NCBI RefSeq assembly: GCF_030295385.1
Contig: NZ_AP027079.1
Location: 434,001 to 498,000, forward strand
Source: Geothrix oryzae
GTDB lineage: Bacteria; Acidobacteriota; Holophagae; Holophagales; Holophagaceae
DNA length: 64,000 nucleotides
Reading direction: 5' to 3'
Part shown: one piece after another, positions 1-8,065 of the stretch
Position numbering within the stretch: the first letter of the stretch is position 1
Layout: each line of letters opens with the position of its first letter
Position numbers and translations under genes: made by a program
The notes under the pieces: model-generated
Told to the model about the DNA's origin: nothing
What the model saw: only the letters and a program-made list of their open reading frames with translations
The model's database searches: none

Positions 1-83
1 AGAAAGTTTATCGCGGGGGGGCTGGGGCGACGAATTCAAAGATTTGCGGGGCCTGGCCGATAGGACAATCACGGAGTCCGCCC
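1..83. other. Left edge, no supported gene
   Basis: This is the spacer upstream of the CheZ-like gene. One forward frame stays open to a stop at 61-63, so it could be the last 20 codons of a gene outside the window. Nothing recognisable is encoded. A Shine-Dalgarno-like GGAG lies at about 75 and serves the next gene. Confidence 0.3.
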
Positions 84-608
84 ATGCAGGACAAACCCAA
101 GGAAAATCAGGCCATTCCCGATCAGCTCATGCAGATCCTCCAAGAGCAGGAGGGCGGGGCGGACCGGGTGCTTGGCCAGATCGAAGTCGTCCAGCACAGC
201 TTCGAGGAGATCCAGGCCCTGGCCCGGGACTGCCAGGAGGTCCTGCGGGGCCTGATGCCGCCCTCGGAAGAGCTGGCCTCCCTCACGGCCAAGCTGGAGG
301 CCATCGGGTTCCACGCGGACAACGGCGCCTACAACATCCAGGGCGCCTTCGACCTGTACCAGTACCAGGATGTGGTGCGGCAGAAGTTGGAGCGCGTGGG
401 GCGCAGCCTCATCGAGGTCTCGCACTATGTCCTGTCCCGCCTGCAGCCCACCGAGGACCATGTGCCCAAGATGGCCCCGGCCGGGCGCGACATCCTGCAC
501 CGGGAGCCCCAGATGGCCGACATGACCAAGGCCGATGCCGATTCGGTGGTGGCCGAGTTCTTCGCCAAGGCCATGAAGGAGAAGGCGGCCAAGAAGCAGG
601 AGGGCTGA
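84..608 (+). CDS. CheZ-like chemotaxis phosphatase
   Basis: This is a predicted cytoplasmic, mainly helical protein of 174 residues. Around residues 93-104 it has the helix QYQDVVRQKLER, which matches the CheZ catalytic helix, where an Asp and a Gln four residues later dephosphorylate CheY-P (here D96 and Q100). The C-terminus has an acidic-hydrophobic segment (about 149-160, KADADSVVAEFF) in the place where CheZ carries its CheY-binding tail, followed by a Lys-rich end. E. coli CheZ is 214 residues, so this is a short form. ATG at 84 is preceded by GGAG. MotA and MotB lie 4 kb downstream, which fits a motility role. The family call rests on the helix motif and layout. Another helical two-component accessory protein is possible. 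Confidence 0.6.
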   Translation: MQDKPKENQAIPDQLMQILQEQEGGADRVLGQIEVVQHSFEEIQALARDCQEVLRGLMPPSEELASLTAKLEAIGFHADNGAYNIQGAFDLYQYQDVVRQKLERVGRSLIEVSHYVLSRLQPTEDHVPKMAPAGRDILHREPQMADMTKADADSVVAEFFAKAMKEKAAKKQEG

Positions 609-648
609 TCCTGGACGGATGCGCGATAATCGATTCCCCGGAGGGATC

Positions 649-960
649 ATGCCGCGACGCGTCCTGTTCATCAGCAGCCTGGCCCTGAGCCTGGTGGCCG
701 CGGGGCGGCCTCAGGAAGATCCCGTCATGCGGGCCCGGGCCCAGCGCGCCTCGGCCCAGGGAATCTCCGAGGGGGACCTGCCGCCGGTGCCCCGGGGCAT
801 TGTGGAACCCCCCCCGCTGCCTCCGCCGGAAGCCCATGTGAAGGACACCCGGAAGGGGAAGAAGGCCAAGGGCAAGGTCACCCGGAAGAAGGGCAAGGCC
901 ACAGCGAAGAAGGCAGCCTCTCCCCGGGCGAAGGCCCCTGCCAAGCGGAAGGCGAAATGA
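649..960 (+). CDS. Small secreted Lys/Ala-rich protein, unknown function
   Basis: A 103-residue product starts at ATG 649, chosen over an in-frame ATG at 619 because GGAGGG sits just upstream of 649. Residues 1 to about 18 form a short basic-hydrophobic signal-like segment (RRVLFISSLALSLVAAG). A Pro-rich middle (PPPLPPPE) follows, and then a strongly basic tail rich in KGKK, KKAA and RAKAPAKRK, resembling histone-H1-like or nucleic-acid-binding tails. If exported, the tail would be periplasmic. The signal could also be a weak membrane anchor. Its stop overlaps the pfkA start (ATGA at 957-960), so the two are probably co-translated. No family recognised. Confidence 0.5.
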   Translation: MPRRVLFISSLALSLVAAGRPQEDPVMRARAQRASAQGISEGDLPPVPRGIVEPPPLPPPEAHVKDTRKGKKAKGKVTRKKGKATAKKAASPRAKAPAKRKAK

Positions 961-1925
961 GGCTGGGCGTCCTCACCTCAGGCGGGGACGCACCAGGCAT
1001 GAATGCCGCAATCCGGGCGGTGGTGCGTCAGGCCGACGCCCTGGGGCATGAGACCTGGGGCATCCGGCACGGCTATCAGGGGCTGCTGGACAAGGACTGG
1101 GCCCCCATGCCCACCCGGGCCTGCGCCAACATCCTGCAGCGGGGCGGCACGGTGCTGCACACGGCCCGGTGCCCCGAGTTCCTGCTTCCGAACCGTCGCG
1201 CCGAGGCCGCCGAGAACCTCCGGGCCGAGGGCATCCAGGGCCTGGTGGTGATCGGGGGGGACGGCAGCTTCCGGGCGGCCGAAGCGCTTCAGCGGGAGCA
1301 CGGCGTCCCCTGCGCCGGCATCCCGGGCACCATCGACAACGACCTGCCGGGCACCGAGCGGACCCTGGGGTTCGACACGGCCCTGAACACGGCCGTGGAA
1401 GCCATCGACCGCATCCGGGACACGGCCTCCAGCCATGGGCGCCTGTTCCTGGTGGAAGTCATGGGGCGGAGCTCCGGCATGCTGGCGGTCCACACCGCGC
1501 TGGCCTGCGGCGCCGAGGCGGTGCTCTATCCCGAATCGCCCGATGACTCCTATGAGACGCTCGTGGCGCGCCTCTACGCCAACTGGCTCCGCGGGAAGCG
1601 CAGCTCCATCGTGGTGGTGGCCGAGGGGGATGGCCTTGGCAGCGCCGTGGCCGTGGGCGACCGCCTGCGCCGGGACCACGGGCTGGACCTGCGGGTGGTG
1701 GTGCTCGGGCACATCCAGCGAGGCGGGAGCCCCTCGGCTCTGGACCGCATCTGGGGCAGCCGCTGGGGCGCCGAGGCGGTGCGCCGCCTGGATGCCGGCG
1801 AGTCGGGCTTCTACCTCGGCGAGGTGGCGGGGGCCCTGGCCCTCCTGCCCCTGGCCCAGGTCCTGGATCCGCACCCTTCACCGCCCGGCGACCTGAGCGA
1901 GCTGGTGGGCATCCTCTCCCGCTAG
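957..1925 (+). CDS. pfkA: ATP-dependent 6-phosphofructokinase
   Basis: It phosphorylates fructose 6-phosphate to fructose 1,6-bisphosphate in glycolysis. The 322-residue length is typical of bacterial PfkA. The N-terminal nucleotide motif LTSGGDAPGMNAAIR, GGDGS (100-104) and PGTIDND (123-129) are present, with D127 as catalytic base. The Gly in GGDGS and the Gly in PGTIDND are the residues that mark ATP-dependent enzymes; PPi-dependent ones carry Asp and Lys there. MGRSSG and the C-terminal GGSPSALDR effector/substrate segment are also intact. The start overlaps the upstream stop by four bases, with GGAAGG just upstream. Confidence 0.95.
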   Translation: MRLGVLTSGGDAPGMNAAIRAVVRQADALGHETWGIRHGYQGLLDKDWAPMPTRACANILQRGGTVLHTARCPEFLLPNRRAEAAENLRAEGIQGLVVIGGDGSFRAAEALQREHGVPCAGIPGTIDNDLPGTERTLGFDTALNTAVEAIDRIRDTASSHGRLFLVEVMGRSSGMLAVHTALACGAEAVLYPESPDDSYETLVARLYANWLRGKRSSIVVVAEGDGLGSAVAVGDRLRRDHGLDLRVVVLGHIQRGGSPSALDRIWGSRWGAEAVRRLDAGESGFYLGEVAGALALLPLAQVLDPHPSPPGDLSELVGILSR

Positions 1926-2001
1926 ATCCGGCCCCGCGGCTTGTGAGGGACGCGGAGGCCATGTTTTCCTGGAGCAGCCGCAGAACGGCAGGAGGTCGGC
2001 G

Positions 2002-3069
2002 ATGTCGGACAATCACAAGGATTCCCTGGTGGCCGTGGTGATGGCCGGGGGCCGAGGGACCCGATTCTGGCCCCGCAGCCGCAACGCCCGCCCCAAGCAG
2101 TTCCTGGCCATCGTGGGGACCGAGACCCTGCTGCACCAGACCGTGCGGCGGCTGGATGGGCATGTGCCCCCCGAGCGCATCTTCGTGGTGACCACGGCGG
2201 ATCTCGCGGACGAGACGCGGCGCATGCTGCCGGAGCTGCCCCCGGACAATGTGATCGTAGAGCCCGAGGGCCGGAACACCGCCCCCTGCCTGGCCCTGGC
2301 CCTGGTGGAGATCGAGCGGAAGTTCCCCCACAGTGTCATGGCCGTGCTGTCGGCGGATCACTGGATCGGGGATCGGGAGATCTTCCTGGAAGATCTGGAT
2401 ACCGCCGTGAAACACGCAGCCTGGGAGCGGGAGCTGGTCACTTTCGGCATCAAGCCCACCTATCCGGAGACGGGCTACGGCTACATCGAGTCCGAGGGCC
2501 ACGGCCCCGTGCTCAAGGTAAAGGCGTTCCGAGAGAAGCCGCCCGTGGAGGTGGCCGTGCAGTACCTCGAATCCGGGCGCCACTACTGGAATGCGGGCAT
2601 GTTCGTCTGGACCCTGGCGGACTTCCGCGAGGGCCTGCAGAAGCATGCGCCCGAAGTGCTGGCGCCCCTGGACGCCTGGGTGAAGGCCGGGGCGGACCCC
2701 GCGGCCCTGACGGCCGCCTACCGCCAGCTGCCCAAGGTGGCCATCGATGTGGCGCTCATGGAGAGGGCCGAGACGGTCGCCGTGGTGCCCACGCGCTTCC
2801 GCTGGTCCGATGTGGGCTCCTGGCCGGCGGCCATCGAGTTCCAGGAGACCGATTCCGACGGCAATGTGAGCCAGGGCGAGACCCTGCTCCTGGATACCCG
2901 GAACAGCGCCTTCTTCGGAGGGAAGCGCCTCATCGCCGCCAGCGGCGTGGACGACCTCATCGTGGTGGACGACGACGACGCCCTCCTCATCTGCCGCCGC
3001 GACCGGGCCCAGACCGTCAAGCAGATCGTGGAGCGCCTCAAGGCCGAAGGGCGCGAGGATCTGTTGTAA
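2002..3069 (+). CDS. manC: Mannose-1-phosphate guanylyltransferase
   Basis: It makes GDP-mannose from mannose 1-phosphate and GTP for polysaccharide or LPS sugars. The 355-residue protein has the nucleotidyltransferase signature AGGRGTRFWPRSR near residue 15, then PKQF. TLLHQTVRR, PEGRNTAPC and the substrate-loop motif ETGYGYIE are all present. It stops after the guanylyltransferase and short beta-helix part and lacks the C-terminal isomerase domain of bifunctional ManC/AlgA. That activity appears to be supplied by the separate cupin gene 39 bp downstream. The start is ATG 2002 with AGGAGG 8 bases upstream. Confidence 0.92.
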   Translation: MSDNHKDSLVAVVMAGGRGTRFWPRSRNARPKQFLAIVGTETLLHQTVRRLDGHVPPERIFVVTTADLADETRRMLPELPPDNVIVEPEGRNTAPCLALALVEIERKFPHSVMAVLSADHWIGDREIFLEDLDTAVKHAAWERELVTFGIKPTYPETGYGYIESEGHGPVLKVKAFREKPPVEVAVQYLESGRHYWNAGMFVWTLADFREGLQKHAPEVLAPLDAWVKAGADPAALTAAYRQLPKVAIDVALMERAETVAVVPTRFRWSDVGSWPAAIEFQETDSDGNVSQGETLLLDTRNSAFFGGKRLIAASGVDDLIVVDDDDALLICRRDRAQTVKQIVERLKAEGREDLL

Positions 3070-3073
3070 GAAT

Positions 3074-3103
3074 TGAAGACCGAAGATCGAGGACTGAGGA
3101 CTG
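3074..3103 (+). repeat. Degenerate heptad repeat (GAAGACN / GAGGACT)
   Basis: The spacer between manC and the cupin gene consists of four to five imperfect 7-base units: GAAGACC, GAAGATC, GAGGACT, GAGGACT, GACC. Similar arrays lie at 10792-10825 and 14297-14313. The last unit sits directly before the cupin start and may supply its ribosome-binding purines. Confidence 0.6.
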
Positions 3104-3108
3104 ACCCC

Positions 3109-3468
3109 ATGAACCGACCCGACACCCTCCATGTGGACAAGCCCTGGGGCTCCTTCGACCAGTACGCCCTCAACACGCCCTGCACGGTGAAGATCCTCAC
3201 CTGCAACCCTGGTCAGAAGCTGAGCCTCCAGCGGCACAGCCACCGCGGGGAGTTGTGGATCGCCCTGGACCCGGGCGTGGTGGTGGATCGCGACGACGAG
3301 GAGCTCCGCCCTGCCGTGGGCGAGGAGATCTGGCTGCCGCTCGGCAGCACCCATCGCCTGCGCTGCGATGCGGCCACGCCCCGCCCGGTGCGGGTGCTGG
3401 AGGTGAGCTTCGGCACCTTCGACGAGGCTGACATCGAGCGGCTTCAGGACGACTACGGGCGCCGCTGA
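3109..3468 (+). CDS. Cupin mannose-6-phosphate isomerase-like protein (type II)
   Basis: A single-domain cupin of 119 residues that matches the C-terminal isomerase half of bifunctional ManC/AlgA. It has KPWGSFDQY near the N-terminus, then LSLQRHSHRGELWIAL with the HxH-type metal ligands, a Glu, and a later His in LGSTHRL. It probably interconverts fructose 6-phosphate and mannose 6-phosphate, or acts as a sugar-binding companion to the upstream guanylyltransferase. ATG 3109 is chosen because the in-frame TTG at 3073 would translate the heptad repeat. Its stop overlaps the next start by one base. Confidence 0.8.
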   Translation: MNRPDTLHVDKPWGSFDQYALNTPCTVKILTCNPGQKLSLQRHSHRGELWIALDPGVVVDRDDEELRPAVGEEIWLPLGSTHRLRCDAATPRPVRVLEVSFGTFDEADIERLQDDYGRR

Positions 3469-4250
3469 TGCGCGTCGCGACCCTGCTGGCCGCCGCCCTG
3501 CCGATCCTGGCCCAGAGCCCGGCCCCGGTCCCCCACCGGAGCGGAGAGGAGATCCTCGCCCGGGTGGACCGCCTGCGCCATCCCTGGCCGGTCTTCACCG
3601 TGGAGCTGACGGTGAAGGATCCGAAGACCAGCCAGCGCTGGAAGGTGTCGGCCCGGGACAACGGCGACGCGCGGCTGGATGGCCTGTCGGACAAGGAGAA
3701 GGGCCGGGCCGTCCTGGTGCGCGGCGATCAGATGTGGCTGCTGCTGCCGGGCTCGAGGCGCCCGCTGAAGGTCACGCCCCAGCAGCGGCTCATGGGGCCC
3801 GCGGCAGGGGGGGATGTGGCCCGCACGCGGTTCCGGGAGGACTACTCGGTCCAGGCCATGGCGGACGACACTCTGGAAGGGCGCAGCTGCTGGCGCCTCG
3901 AGCTGGCCGCGAAGCGCCCGGCCCTCAGCGCCCGGCAGGTGGCCCTGTGGGTGGCCAAGGAGGGTTCCCTGCCGCTGAAGGCGGAGTTCCGTCTCGCCTC
4001 CGGCCGGCTGGCCCGCACGGCCCGGTTCGGCGCGCCCGTGCAGGCCCAGGGTCAGCCCGTGCTCTCGAGGATGGACCTGGAGGAAGCGGGGGGGCAGCGG
4101 ATCGAGATCTCCTTCGGGGCCTGGTCCAAGGGCGGGGTGGATCCGTCCGCCTTCGAGCTTCCGAACCCAGGGCCCAATCCAGGCCCGAACCCAGGTCCCA
4201 ACCCAGGTCCCAACTCCGGTCCCAGGCAGGGCCCCGATTCCGGTCGGTGA
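3468..4250 (+). CDS. LolA-like outer-membrane lipoprotein-sorting protein
   Basis: A 260-residue secreted protein. Residues 1 to about 16 are a signal peptide (MRVATLLAAALPILAQ). The body resembles the LolA-like/LolB fold of proteins that carry lipoproteins or lipids across the periplasm: an N-terminal EILARVDRLR helix, then beta strands containing RDNGDARLDGL and MWLLLPGSRRPLKV. A long run of strands ends in a segment near KGGVDPSAFELP, where this family typically ends. The last 28 residues (233-260) are an unusual NPGP-type tetrapeptide repeat. Start ATG 3468 overlaps the previous stop, so it is co-translated with the GDP-mannose genes. Its client is unknown. Confidence 0.65.
   Translation: MRVATLLAAALPILAQSPAPVPHRSGEEILARVDRLRHPWPVFTVELTVKDPKTSQRWKVSARDNGDARLDGLSDKEKGRAVLVRGDQMWLLLPGSRRPLKVTPQQRLMGPAAGGDVARTRFREDYSVQAMADDTLEGRSCWRLELAAKRPALSARQVALWVAKEGSLPLKAEFRLASGRLARTARFGAPVQAQGQPVLSRMDLEEAGGQRIEISFGAWSKGGVDPSAFELPNPGPNPGPNPGPNPGPNSGPRQGPDSGR
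4164..4247 (+). repeat. 12-bp tandem repeat encoding NPGP units
   Basis: Seven in-frame 12-base units encode four NPGP units followed by NSGP, RQGP and DSGR, forming the C-terminus of the LolA-like protein. Later units have drifted most, which fits slipped-strand expansion followed by decay. Confidence 0.8.
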
Positions 4251-4380
4251 TATGCTGGTAGGCGAGGTGCCCGCAAGGGCTTCCCGCCACCAATCATCCC
4301 ACCTATCGACACCAGTCCCGCTCGCGGGGCTCCCGCTTCCACTCCCCACCACTCGAAATCCCGCCAACCTAACCCTCACG

Positions 4381-4412
4381 AAGCGTCCGCACCTCCGGGC
4401 GCTTCTTTTTTG
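4381..4412 (+). terminator. Rho-independent terminator
   Basis: The stem AAGCGTCCG pairs with CGGGCGCTT (one T-G wobble) around a CACCTC loop and is followed by CTTTTTT. It ends the pfkA-to-LolA-like transcription unit, just before the convergent motB gene. The 130 bases between the LolA-like stop and this hairpin show no gene. Confidence 0.8.
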
Positions 4413-4444
4413 GCCTCCAATCGGCGGGAGGCCGGGCGGGCCGG

Positions 4445-5320
4445 TCAGCGCTTGTCCTTCTCCCGGGGCTGGGCCTTCTGATGCCTGGATTCGGCCGCTT
4501 CGGAGGCGGCGGACACCACCACGATCGAGATGCGGCGGTTCTGGGGATCCTTGGGATCCTTGCCCTCGAACGGAATGGTGTCGGCATAGCCCGTGACGCG
4601 GCGCACCTGGTTGGGCCGCAGGCCCCCGGCGGCGCTCTCCATGACGCGGCGGGCGGCGTTGGCGCGCTCGGCGCTGAGCTCCCAGTTGGTGTAGGCCCGG
4701 TTGGCGTACTGGGCCGCATCCGTGTGGCCCCCGACGACGATGCGGTTGGGGAGCTTGCCCAGCTCCTTGGCGATCTCCTTCAGGATGGAGAGCGTGTAGG
4801 GCTTCAGCTGGGCGCTGCCGGAATCGAAGAGCACCTGGGCGGCCTTGTCCTGGATCTGGATGCGCAGGCCCTCGTCCGTGAAGTCCATGGTGATCTGGTC
4901 CTGGAAGGCCTGGAGCAGCTCATCCTGCTGGAAGGCCTTCTCGATGGCCTCGGCCGTGGCCTCCATGGCCTTGTGCTCCTCCTCGGCGGAGCCGGGGGCC
5001 TCCACGGTCGTATCGGTGCCGCCGTCTCCGTCCGGGCCCGGCGCCATGCCGCGCCCGCCCGGCAGGATGCCCTTGCCGTGGTTGGCGAGGATCTCCTTGC
5101 CCCGTTCGGTGTTGAAGAAGTTGGCGTCCTGGAACATGCCGGCGATGCCGGCTTTGGTGTTCTTGTCGGCGCTGTTGAGGAGCCACATCAGCAGGAAGAA
5201 GGCCATCATGGCCGTCACCAGGTCGGCGTAGGCCACCTTCCAGGCGCCGCCGTGGGCCGCGGCGTGACCGCCCTTCTTCTTGACGATCCGGATTTTGACT
5301 TCCGGTTGCTGCTCGGCCAC
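4445..5320 (-). CDS. motB: Flagellar stator protein MotB
   Basis: The stator subunit that anchors the proton channel to peptidoglycan. Of 291 residues, a basic N-terminus is followed by one membrane helix (about 28-48, WKVAYADLVTAMMAFFLLMW) holding the essential proton-carrying Asp (D33). A linker follows, and then a C-terminal OmpA/MotB peptidoglycan-binding domain (about 160-275) with VGGHTDAAQY, NWELSAERANAARR and NRRISIVV. The start is GTG at 5320, preceded by GAGG inside the end of motA. The two genes are 6 bp apart and form a motAB operon. Confidence 0.93.
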   Translation of the reverse strand: MAEQQPEVKIRIVKKKGGHAAAHGGAWKVAYADLVTAMMAFFLLMWLLNSADKNTKAGIAGMFQDANFFNTERGKEILANHGKGILPGGRGMAPGPDGDGGTDTTVEAPGSAEEEHKAMEATAEAIEKAFQQDELLQAFQDQITMDFTDEGLRIQIQDKAAQVLFDSGSAQLKPYTLSILKEIAKELGKLPNRIVVGGHTDAAQYANRAYTNWELSAERANAARRVMESAAGGLRPNQVRRVTGYADTIPFEGKDPKDPQNRRISIVVVSAASEAAESRHQKAQPREKDKR

Positions 5321-5326
5321 AGGGCG

Positions 5327-6193
5327 CTACCTCGGTTTGATCTGCCGGACCACTTCCTCCAGCTCGCCCGAACCCGGGCGTTCGGTGGAAGGGATGTTCC
5401 GGCGGGCGAACTCCACCGCGGTGACGGGGGCCGCGCCGTTGCCGAAGCTGGTGAGGCCGGCCCGCATGCAGTTGAAGTAGAAGGACTCGGCGGTATTGAC
5501 CGCATCGATGTTCTTGGACAGGGGCTGGAACACGCCGTAGGCGAGCAGGATGCCGAGGAAGGTGCCCACGAGAGCGGCGCCCACCTTGCTGCCGATGACA
5601 TTGGGGGGCTGATCCAGGAAGCCCATGGTGATGACGATGCCCATGACGCAAGCCACGATGCCGAAGGCGGGGAAGGCGTCGGCCATGGTGCCCACCGCCG
5701 CGCCCGGCGCCGCGTTTTCCGCGTGGTGGACATCGAGGTCCGCGTCCATCACGAGGTCGATCTCGTCCATCTTGGCGCTGCCGTTGATGAGCAGCTTCAT
5801 GGAATCGCAGAAGAAATCGAGGGCGTGATGGTTATGGGTGAAGGCGGGGTACTTCTTGAAGATGGCTGAATTGTGGGGGTCGTTGACATCCTGCTCCAGG
5901 GCCAGCAGCCCGCCCTTCTTGATGTTCACATAGACCTCGTACTGCATCATGAGGACTTCCATGTACACGGCCTTGGTGTAGGGGCTGCCCTTCAGGGGCT
6001 TGGAGATATCGCCCACCACCCGCTTGATGAGGTGGGGGGGGTTGGAAGCGAGGAAGGCGCCCACGGCCGCGCCGAAGATCATGATTCCTTCAGCGGGCAG
6101 CGGATGCAGGAGCGTGGGGATGCTCCCGCCCTCCAGCAGGAATCCCGCGATGATCGAGGCGAAGACCACCACCAAGCCGATGATGAAGAACAT
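5327..6193 (-). CDS. motA: Flagellar stator protein MotA
   Basis: The proton-channel subunit of the flagellar motor. It has 288 residues from the chosen ATG at 6193, with AGGAG seven bases upstream. Longer upstream readings lack hydrophobic or conserved sequence. Two N-terminal helices (FFIIGLVVVFASIIAGFLLEG, then IMIFGAAVGAFLAS) are followed by a large cytoplasmic loop with charged residues that contact FliG. A C-terminal pair of helices includes PAFGIVACVMGIVITMG and VGAALVGTFLGILLAYGVFQPL. The gene is first in the motAB operon, with its promoter probably in the 103-bp spacer shared with the divergent next gene. Confidence 0.93.
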   Translation of the reverse strand: MFFIIGLVVVFASIIAGFLLEGGSIPTLLHPLPAEGIMIFGAAVGAFLASNPPHLIKRVVGDISKPLKGSPYTKAVYMEVLMMQYEVYVNIKKGGLLALEQDVNDPHNSAIFKKYPAFTHNHHALDFFCDSMKLLINGSAKMDEIDLVMDADLDVHHAENAAPGAAVGTMADAFPAFGIVACVMGIVITMGFLDQPPNVIGSKVGAALVGTFLGILLAYGVFQPLSKNIDAVNTAESFYFNCMRAGLTSFGNGAAPVTAVEFARRNIPSTERPGSGELEEVVRQIKPR

Positions 6194-6296
6194 GCTGCAG
6201 CTCCTGCCTCTTTCATCGGCCCGCAGGGGCCTGGACTGAATTCTGGACTCGGTGCCGGGCCATTGCACTGGCACAATGAAAGGATTCGGAGGATTT

Positions 6297-7289
6297 ATGA
6301 GCCCTTCCACCCCCATGCTCGGCCCTGTCGGCAGCTATGTGAAGCACCATTTCCGGCACTTCAATGCCGCGGCCCTGGTCGACGCCGCCGAGGGCTACCG
6401 GGTCTATCTGGAGCAGGGCGGCAAGATGATGGTCACCTTGGCGGGGGCCATGAGCACCGCCGAGCTGGGTCTCTCCTTCGCCGAGATGATCCGCCAGGAC
6501 AAGGTGCACCTCATCGTCTGCACGGGCGCCAACCTGGAAGAGGACATCTTCAACCTGGTGGCCCACGACTTCTATGAGCGCGTGCCCCACTACCGCGACC
6601 TCACGCCTCAGGACGAGGCGGACCTCCTGGGCCGCCACATGAACCGCGTGACCGACACCTGCATCCCCGAGATGGAGGCCATGCGCCGCATGGAGAAGGC
6701 CATGCTGGATGTGTGGACCAGGGCCGACCAGGCCGGCGAGCGCTATTTCCCCCACGAGTTCTTCCAGCAGGTGCTGAAGTCCGGCGTGCTGAAGCCCTCG
6801 TACCAGGTCGATCCCAAGCACTCCTGGATGCTGGCGGCCCTCGAGAAGAATGTCCCCATCGTGGTGCCGGGCTGGGAGGACAGCACGCTGGGCAACATGT
6901 ACGCCGCCGCCGTCATCCGCGGCGAAGTGAAGAATGTCCACACTGTGCGCACCGGCATCGAGTACATGACCTGGCTGGCCAAGCACTACCAGGAGGTCAC
7001 GAAGACCTCGACCCTGGGCATGTTCCAGATCGGCGGCGGCATCGCCGGCGACTTCCCCATCTGCGTGGTGCCCATGCTCCACCAGGACCTGGAACTGACC
7101 GAAGTCCCGCTCTGGGGCTACTTCTGCCAGATCAGCGACTCGACCACCAGCTACGGCTCGTATTCGGGCGCCGTGCCCAACGAGAAGATCACCTGGGGCA
7201 AGCTGGGCGTGGACACGCCGAAGTTCATCGTGGAAAGCGACGCCACCATCGTGGCCCCGCTGATCTTCGCCTACCTGCTCGGCTGGTAA
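6297..7289 (+). CDS. Deoxyhypusine synthase-like protein
   Basis: A 330-residue NAD-dependent enzyme of the deoxyhypusine synthase family. The family's catalytic lysine motif is kept as ITWGKLGVD (K302), and the NAD-binding segments MMVTLAGAMSTAELG, CTGANLEEDIF and QIGGGIAGDFP are clear. Eukaryotic and archaeal members modify eIF5A with spermidine. Bacteria have no eIF5A, and bacterial homologues are thought to act on polyamines, for example homospermidine formation. ATG 6297 has GGAGGA a few bases upstream; an ATG at 6252 is less likely. It stands alone, divergent from motA. The substrate here is unknown. Confidence 0.85.
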   Translation: MSPSTPMLGPVGSYVKHHFRHFNAAALVDAAEGYRVYLEQGGKMMVTLAGAMSTAELGLSFAEMIRQDKVHLIVCTGANLEEDIFNLVAHDFYERVPHYRDLTPQDEADLLGRHMNRVTDTCIPEMEAMRRMEKAMLDVWTRADQAGERYFPHEFFQQVLKSGVLKPSYQVDPKHSWMLAALEKNVPIVVPGWEDSTLGNMYAAAVIRGEVKNVHTVRTGIEYMTWLAKHYQEVTKTSTLGMFQIGGGIAGDFPICVVPMLHQDLELTEVPLWGYFCQISDSTTSYGSYSGAVPNEKITWGKLGVDTPKFIVESDATIVAPLIFAYLLGW

Positions 7290-7301
7290 ATCCACTCTCT
7301 T

Positions 7302-8048
7302 TCAGAGATCCCAAACCAATAAACGCGCCCCATCGCGCCCCTTCACGGGGACCACGCGATGGGGCGTTTCGCCGGGCACCTCGAAGCTGTGGCTGATGAA
7401 GCGGCCACCGGGCCGCATCTCGCGGCGTACCTTGGCCCAGAGGGCGGGCATGGGGACCGGGGAGAGGAAGGCGTAGGCCACATCGATGGTGGCGAGGTCC
7501 GTGCGCCAGAGGCTGCCCAGGCGGATGCGGGCATTCCGGCGGGGCAGGCAGCGCAGCCAGGCCACGAGCCAGGTGAAGGGCGACGCCTCCACGCCGAGGA
7601 AGGTCGCCTCGGGTCGCAGCCGGGCGAGGTGCGCGACCGGGCCGCCGAAGCCACAGCCCAGGTCCGCGAAGCACAGGCCCGGCCGATCCGGCACCAGGCT
7701 TTCCAGCTTCTCCCAGGCATCCTGGCTGGCGTGGTAGAGGGGCACGCGGCTGAGCAATCCCCCCCCGAAGACCAGGGCCAGGACGAGGAAGAGCGCCAAG
7801 TAGATCCAGGCCGGGATGGCCACTCCCCACAGCGCCCGGACGAGGAAGGGCAGGATGGCCTGCATGAGGATCCAACGGGGGGGGAGCGCCAGCCACCGGG
7901 AGAGGAAGACCGCCAGCACCGCCTGCAGCAGCACCCAGATCAGGGGCGGGAACCGCAGCCCCAGCCGCACCAGCGTCACCAGCACCGCGAAGCCCAGGGC
8001 CTGGGCCAGCAGGGCCCGGAGAACCGGAGGCCAGGAGCGGATGGACAT
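7302..8048 (-). CDS. Membrane-anchored SAM-dependent methyltransferase
   Basis: A 248-residue protein in two parts. Residues 1 to about 98 hold three to four membrane helices (FAVLVTLVRLGLRF, PPLIWVLLQAVLAVFL, then WGVAIPAWIYLALFLVLALVFG). The rest is a class I Rossmann methyltransferase domain with the SAM-binding motif ADLGCGFGGP (128-137) and an acidic post-motif GVEAS. Substrate is unknown; the membrane anchor suggests a lipid, quinone or membrane protein. ATG at 8048 has AAGGGG upstream and lies 17 bp from the divergent gluQ start, so the promoters must overlap. Its 3' end overlaps a large hairpin. Confidence 0.75.
   Translation of the reverse strand: MSIRSWPPVLRALLAQALGFAVLVTLVRLGLRFPPLIWVLLQAVLAVFLSRWLALPPRWILMQAILPFLVRALWGVAIPAWIYLALFLVLALVFGGGLLSRVPLYHASQDAWEKLESLVPDRPGLCFADLGCGFGGPVAHLARLRPEATFLGVEASPFTWLVAWLRCLPRRNARIRLGSLWRTDLATIDVAYAFLSPVPMPALWAKVRREMRPGGRFISHSFEVPGETPHRVVPVKGRDGARLLVWDL
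7321..7369. terminator. Long hairpin between convergent genes
   Basis: AAACGC followed by CCCCATCGC pairs with GCGATGGGGCGTTT across a CCCC/GGGG inner stem. It lies inside the last codons of the methyltransferase gene, 32 bases after the stop of the deoxyhypusine synthase-like gene. The T-runs are short, so it may work as a bidirectional terminator or an RNA-protecting structure. Confidence 0.4.
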
Positions 8049-8065
8049 CCCCTTATCCTAGACCG

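Noticed and set aside
1459-3354. 631-codon minus-strand frame across pfkA and manC
   Set aside because: It runs antisense to two complete conserved genes; the product is GC-driven low complexity.
4164-4247. Short tandem repeats as a CRISPR array
   Set aside because: Units are 12 bp, have no spacers and are in frame as NPGP tetrapeptides; no cas genes are present.
6194-6296. Sigma-54 promoter between motA and the deoxyhypusine synthase-like gene
   Set aside because: TGGCAC and TTGCA are both present but in the wrong order and spacing for a -24/-12 element.
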